Shown here: positions 21,983 to 24,679 of the stretch, piece after piece
How the letters are laid out: every line of letters starts with the position of its first letter
Position numbering within the stretch: position 1 is the first letter of the stretch
Assembly: GCA_031551045.1 (NCBI GenBank)
Contig: JAVBOD010000010.1
Location: forward strand, 1 to 24,679
Direction of reading: 5' to 3'
Length of the DNA stretch: 24,679 nucleotides
Source: JAVBOD01 sp031551045
GTDB lineage: Bacteria; Bacteroidota; Bacteroidia; Bacteroidales; UBA932
Notes under the pieces: generated by a model
What the model was told of the DNA's origin: nothing
Databases searched by the model: none
Seen by the model: only the letters and a program-made list of their open reading frames with translations
Position numbers and translations under genes: made by a program

Positions 21983-22843
21983 ATGAGACAACTTAAGATT
22001 ACCAAATCCATCACTAACCGCGAAAGCGCTTCGCTCGATAAATATTTACAGGAAATCGGCCGCGAAGATTTGATTTCGGTGGACGAGGAAGTAGAACTGG
22101 CACAACGTATCAAGCGCGGCGATCAAGAAGCCTTGGAAAAACTAACCCGGGCTAATTTACGCTTCGTGGTTTCAGTAGCAAAACAATATCAAAATCAAGG
22201 CTTAAGCCTGCCCGACTTGATAAACGAAGGTAATTTGGGATTGATTAAAGCAGCAGAAAAATTCGACGAAACCCGCGGTTTTAAATTTATTTCCTACGCC
22301 GTATGGTGGATTCGCCAATCTATTTTACAGGCATTGGCCGAACAATCGCGTATCGTTCGTTTGCCGCTCAACCAGGTAGGTTCGCTAAATAAAATCAATA
22401 AAGCGTTAGCAAAATTTGAACAGGAACACGAGCGCACGCCCTCGCCGGAAGAACTGGCCGATATTTTAGAAATTCCGCGTGAGAAAATTTCGGATACATT
22501 AAGGGTATCAGGACGCCATGTATCGGTAGATGCGCCTTTCGTAGAAGGGGAAGACAACAGCCTGCTCGACGTGTTGGTAAACAGCGACTCGCCGAATGCC
22601 GACCGCGGATTGATTAACGAATCCTTATCGAAAGAAATCGACCGCGCGCTTTCGACGCTTACCGAACGCGAACGTGATATTGTAAAATATTTCTTCGGTA
22701 TCGGCACGCAGGAAATGACGCTGGAAGAAATCGGCGAACACTTTGGCCTGACCCGCGAACGGGTACGTCAAATCAAAGAAAAAGCCATTCGCCGGTTGCG
22801 CCACAGCACCCGTAGCAAATTACTGAAATCGTATTTGGGATAA
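21983..22843 (+). CDS. rpoD: Primary sigma factor of the Bacteroidetes type
   Basis: This 286-residue sigma-70 group 1 protein would direct most transcription, including from the TTTG / TAnnTTTG promoters seen here. It lacks region 1.1 and the non-conserved insert of proteobacterial RpoD, as is normal in Bacteroidetes. Region 1.2 is near residues 14-48 (LDKYLQEIGREDLISVDEEV), region 2 at about 50-125 (NLRFVVSVAKQYQNQGLSLP, DLINEGNLGLIKAAEKFDET, FISYAVWWIRQSI), region 3 at about 130-205 and region 4 at about 215-278 (LTEREREDI-like LTERERDIVKYFFGI, then LTRERVRQIKEKAIRRLRH). A strong terminator follows 20 nt after the stop. Confidence 0.97.
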   Translation: MRQLKITKSITNRESASLDKYLQEIGREDLISVDEEVELAQRIKRGDQEALEKLTRANLRFVVSVAKQYQNQGLSLPDLINEGNLGLIKAAEKFDETRGFKFISYAVWWIRQSILQALAEQSRIVRLPLNQVGSLNKINKALAKFEQEHERTPSPEELADILEIPREKISDTLRVSGRHVSVDAPFVEGEDNSLLDVLVNSDSPNADRGLINESLSKEIDRALSTLTERERDIVKYFFGIGTQEMTLEEIGEHFGLTRERVRQIKEKAIRRLRHSTRSKLLKSYLG

Positions 22844-22862
22844 AAACACCCGACTATTCACC

Positions 22863-22896
22863 AAACCGCCAAGAGTAATAATCTTGGCGGTTTTTT
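22863..22896 (+). terminator. Intrinsic terminator of rpoD
   Basis: AAACCGCCAAGA (22863-22874) and TCTTGGCGGTTT (22882-22893) form a perfect 12-bp stem with loop GTAATAA, and the right arm runs on into a T tract to 22896. It lies 20 nt after the rpoD stop. Confidence 0.92.
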
Positions 22897-22983
22897 CAGC
22901 ATCTTCCGCTAAGTACAATTTTTCAAAAATCCGCATTGCCTATTTTTTTCGATACACACCAAGCCTAAGACCACACAAGCGCC

Positions 22984-23679
22984 ATGTCAAAAAAAACATT
23001 CGTAACCTTTTTATTTTTTTTCCCCGTATTTACTGTTTCCGCACAGAACATTCAATTACATTACGATTTACGGCACACATTGCACGAAAATTCCGCCGCC
23101 GATTGGGCTGGGCAAAATTTTCTCTTTACCACGGTAGAGATGTTCCGGCCCGACCGTTGGGGCTCCACGTTCCTGTTCATTGATATGACCTACGCCGGGA
23201 ATAAAGGAGGCATTAATTCGGCTTATTGGGAAATTGCCCGCGATTTACAATGCTGGAAAGCCCCCGTAGCCTTTCATATAGAATATAATGGAGGAATAGC
23301 CGGAAGAAGCATCCCCAATGCTTATTTGGCGGGCATTTCATGGACGCCCTCATGCACAAAAATTCATGTAAACACCTATCTCGCGTATAAATACAATGCT
23401 TTTGAAAAAGCCAGCCACGATATCCAATGGACAGTGAGCTGGCAATATACCACTGCCAAGAAACACTTCACCGCTTGCGGGTTTGTAGATGTATGGACGG
23501 AAAATAAAGATTTTACGGGAAACACCAGCGGCAAAAAAATCGTTGTTATATCGCAGCCTCAATTTTGGTATAATGTTACAAAACATTTTTCCGCAGGCAG
23601 TGAAATAAATATCAACTATAATTTTCATGCCAGCAACGTGTTTGTAACACCAACTCTTGCTGTTAAGTGGAATTTTTAG
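22984..23679 (+). CDS. Exported DUF5020-family protein, likely outer-membrane
   Basis: This 231-residue protein has a cleavable signal peptide (MSKKTFVTFLFFFPVFTVSA, then QN). The remainder alternates polar and aromatic residues in beta-strand fashion (QNIQLHYDLRHTLH, FLFTTVEMFRPDRWGSTFLF, AYWEIARDLQCWK, AFHIEYNGG) and ends in NVFVTPTLAVKWNF with a terminal Phe, as outer-membrane beta-barrels do. I recognise it as DUF5020, a family of Bacteroidetes that looks like the Tsx nucleoside-channel barrels; the transported compound is unknown. It stands alone after the rpoD terminator, ends in TAG, and is followed by a 307-bp space holding only a degenerate repeat and an E2 operator candidate. Confidence 0.85.
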   Translation: MSKKTFVTFLFFFPVFTVSAQNIQLHYDLRHTLHENSAADWAGQNFLFTTVEMFRPDRWGSTFLFIDMTYAGNKGGINSAYWEIARDLQCWKAPVAFHIEYNGGIAGRSIPNAYLAGISWTPSCTKIHVNTYLAYKYNAFEKASHDIQWTVSWQYTTAKKHFTACGFVDVWTENKDFTGNTSGKKIVVISQPQFWYNVTKHFSAGSEININYNFHASNVFVTPTLAVKWNF

Positions 23680-23754
23680 CCCCCTACCCCTCAAAAGAGG
23701 GAATAGGACGATGAGCGGCGCAAAGCACATCATTGCAATGAATAAGGGGGCATT

Positions 23755-23786
23755 TTGACATTCTGAGCGGAGCGAAAAATCTGTGA
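23755..23786. repeat. Degenerate single arm of the palindromic family (copy E)
   Basis: TTGACATTCTGAGCGGAGCG followed by AAAAATCTG resembles the left arm of copies A-C with several substitutions. A recognisable right arm is missing; only AGAATGACA near 23871-23879 could be its remnant. It lies in the 307-bp space 23680-23986, where CCCCTACCCCTCAAAAGAGGG (23681-23701, given here only as a C-rich then G-rich stretch) is the only other notable sequence. Confidence 0.5.
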
Positions 23787-23952
23787 TCTTGGATAGCGGA
23801 TGCGGGATAACCTAAGAAATCACTGAAAATACAACGATTTTTTCGGTGCAATCCGTGCCTCCGAGGTTCAAAGAATGACAGCGTTTTACCCTTATTCCCT
23901 TTTTACCCTTTCACTTTTGTATCCTTCTTGCCATTTGGCACAGCTTTTGAAT

Positions 23953-23970
23953 ATATCTTACATAAGATAT
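23953..23970. promoter_or_regulatory. Palindromic operator candidate upstream of the E2 gene
   Basis: ATATCTTA-CA-TAAGATAT is a perfect 8-bp inverted repeat around CA, ending 16 nt before the E2 start codon. A TTTG at 23932-23935 could act as a -33 box to TATCTTAC at 23954-23961, in which case the palindrome would cover the -7 region. Confidence 0.4.
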
Positions 23971-23986
23971 TAAAAAGCAAGGAATC

Positions 23987-24679
23987 ATGTCAACATTCGA
24001 AATAAAAATGCCCAAACCGGGTGAAAGTATAACGGAAGGAACCATTATTTCATGGTCGGTAAAAACAGGTGATCTCGTTGAAGAAGACGATATATTGTTT
24101 GAAGTGAATACAGCCAAAGTCAGTGTGGAAGTTCCATCTCCCGTTACCGGAAAAGTTATCGAAATTCGATTCAATGAAGGAGACTCCGTACCTGTCGGAA
24201 CAGTTGTGGCTGTTATTGAAATCGGCGAAGAAGGTGATAATCAAACAACAGATTTCACTCCGGAAGAAAAAGAATCTATCTCGGTTTCGGAAGAAAAAAT
24301 CGACAATAAAACACTTGATATCCAATCGAAAAATCCGGATCCAAACGAAAAATTATCAAAAGGAAGCGAAGATAGATGGTATTCTCCGGTTGTTTTGGAA
24401 AAAGCAAAAGAAGCAAATATAGATAAAGCGGAATTAGATGTCGTTCCGGGTACCGGTTATTAGGGCAGAGTAAGAAAAAAAGATATTGAACAATATATAA
24501 CCGGCAAGAAAAAAGGTACTGCGGTTACAACCGAAGTGAAATTTGCCGACGAAAAGAAAAAAGCAATTGAAACTTCTCAGCAATTCGGAGCTCCTACGCC
24601 GACTGTACCTGTTACAATGTCAGATAAAGACGAAGTAATTCCGATGGATCCCGTACGTCGTATCATTGCCGATCACATG
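23987..24679 (+). pseudogene. 2-oxo-acid dehydrogenase E2 (dihydrolipoamide acyltransferase), interrupted by an in-frame TAG and cut by the window end
   Basis: The gene starts with a lipoyl domain (residues 1-78, MSTFEIKMPKPGESITEGTI) whose lipoyl-lysine is K44 in NTAKVSVEV. An acidic linker follows (80-128), then an E3/E1-binding domain from YSPVVLEKAKEANIDKAELD. After GTGY (residue 158) a TAG at 24461-24463 stops the frame. The next 72 codons of the same frame are free of stops and read GRVRKKDIEQYI, which completes the GTG-x-x-GRV-x-KKD motif, then a linker and DPVRRIIADHM, the start of the acyltransferase catalytic domain. So one codon of an otherwise normal E2 is a stop. CAG or AAG to TAG would be one base change. 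TAG ends two other genes here, so recoding of TAG across the genome is unlikely. A 158-residue lipoyl protein would be made if the stop is real. Confidence 0.85.

Noticed and set aside
22884..23183. Plus-strand reading frame overlapping the rpoD terminator and the DUF5020 start
   Set aside because: It overlaps DUF5020 in another frame, begins within a terminator stem and shows no family features.
24461..24463. Reassignment of TAG to an amino acid in this genome
   Set aside because: TAG is the natural stop of the ECF sigma gene (2158-2160) and of the DUF5020 gene (23677-23679), so general recoding does not fit; a local mutation or sequencing error is simpler.
1..24679. Search for CRISPR arrays, phage genes, restriction-modification or other defence systems, tRNA or rRNA genes
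   Set aside because: Nothing with regular spacer-repeat units, integrase or nuclease motifs, or tRNA-like cloverleaf ends was seen; the repeats present are isolated palindromes.

Overview
The window looks like chromosomal DNA of a Bacteroidetes bacterium, most likely order Bacteroidales. The signs are SusC/SusD outer-membrane pairs with ECF sigma / FecR anti-sigma regulators, a short primary sigma factor without region 1.1, a Bacteroidetes-type YidC, DUF5020 and DUF4974 domains, weak Shine-Dalgarno signals, and promoters of the TTTG / TAnnTTTG type. No tRNA, rRNA, CRISPR array, integrase or transposase was recognised.

Left part (1-13470): two TonB-transducer regulatory loci back to back. The first is cut by the window edge: the N-terminus of a SusC-like receptor (1-164, minus), its FecR-type anti-sigma factor (186-1385, minus) and an ECF sigma factor that is divergent and starts with TTG (1603-2160, plus). 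The second is complete and all on the minus strand: ECF sigma (12907-13470), FecR (11604-12578), SusC with an N-terminal STN domain (7648-11244), SusD (6051-7637) and a DUF4369/thioredoxin-fold lipoprotein (4932-6023). A strong intrinsic terminator at 4805-4844 closes this run. A dipeptidyl-peptidase-IV-like enzyme (2402-4606) follows with its own candidate promoter. The gene set suggests import of an oligomeric, possibly peptide-containing nutrient under cell-surface signalling, but the substrate cannot be read from the sequence. Opposite the susC leader there is a complete small plus-strand transcription unit, promoter 11248-11277 plus terminator 11301-11326, which would make an antisense RNA of about 45 nt.

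Middle and right part (13509-23679): mostly housekeeping genes. These are trmD (minus); a DUF349 repeat protein overlapping yidC (plus); a YggS-family PLP protein (plus); dapF overlapping a DUF454/YbaN membrane protein (minus); a DegP/HtrA protease (plus); the primary sigma factor rpoD (plus) with a textbook Bacteroidetes promoter and a strong terminator; and a secreted DUF5020 protein.

Right edge (23987-24679): a 2-oxo-acid dehydrogenase E2 (lipoyl acyltransferase) gene with an in-frame TAG inside the E3-binding domain. The same frame continues intact to the window end, so this is a nonsense-interrupted gene or a sequence error.

Intergenic spaces carry a family of palindromic elements (core TTGTCATTCTGAGCGAAGC) that often sit a few bases after stop codons. 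One copy has paired substitutions in both arms. Related or degenerate elements and other palindromes are listed separately.
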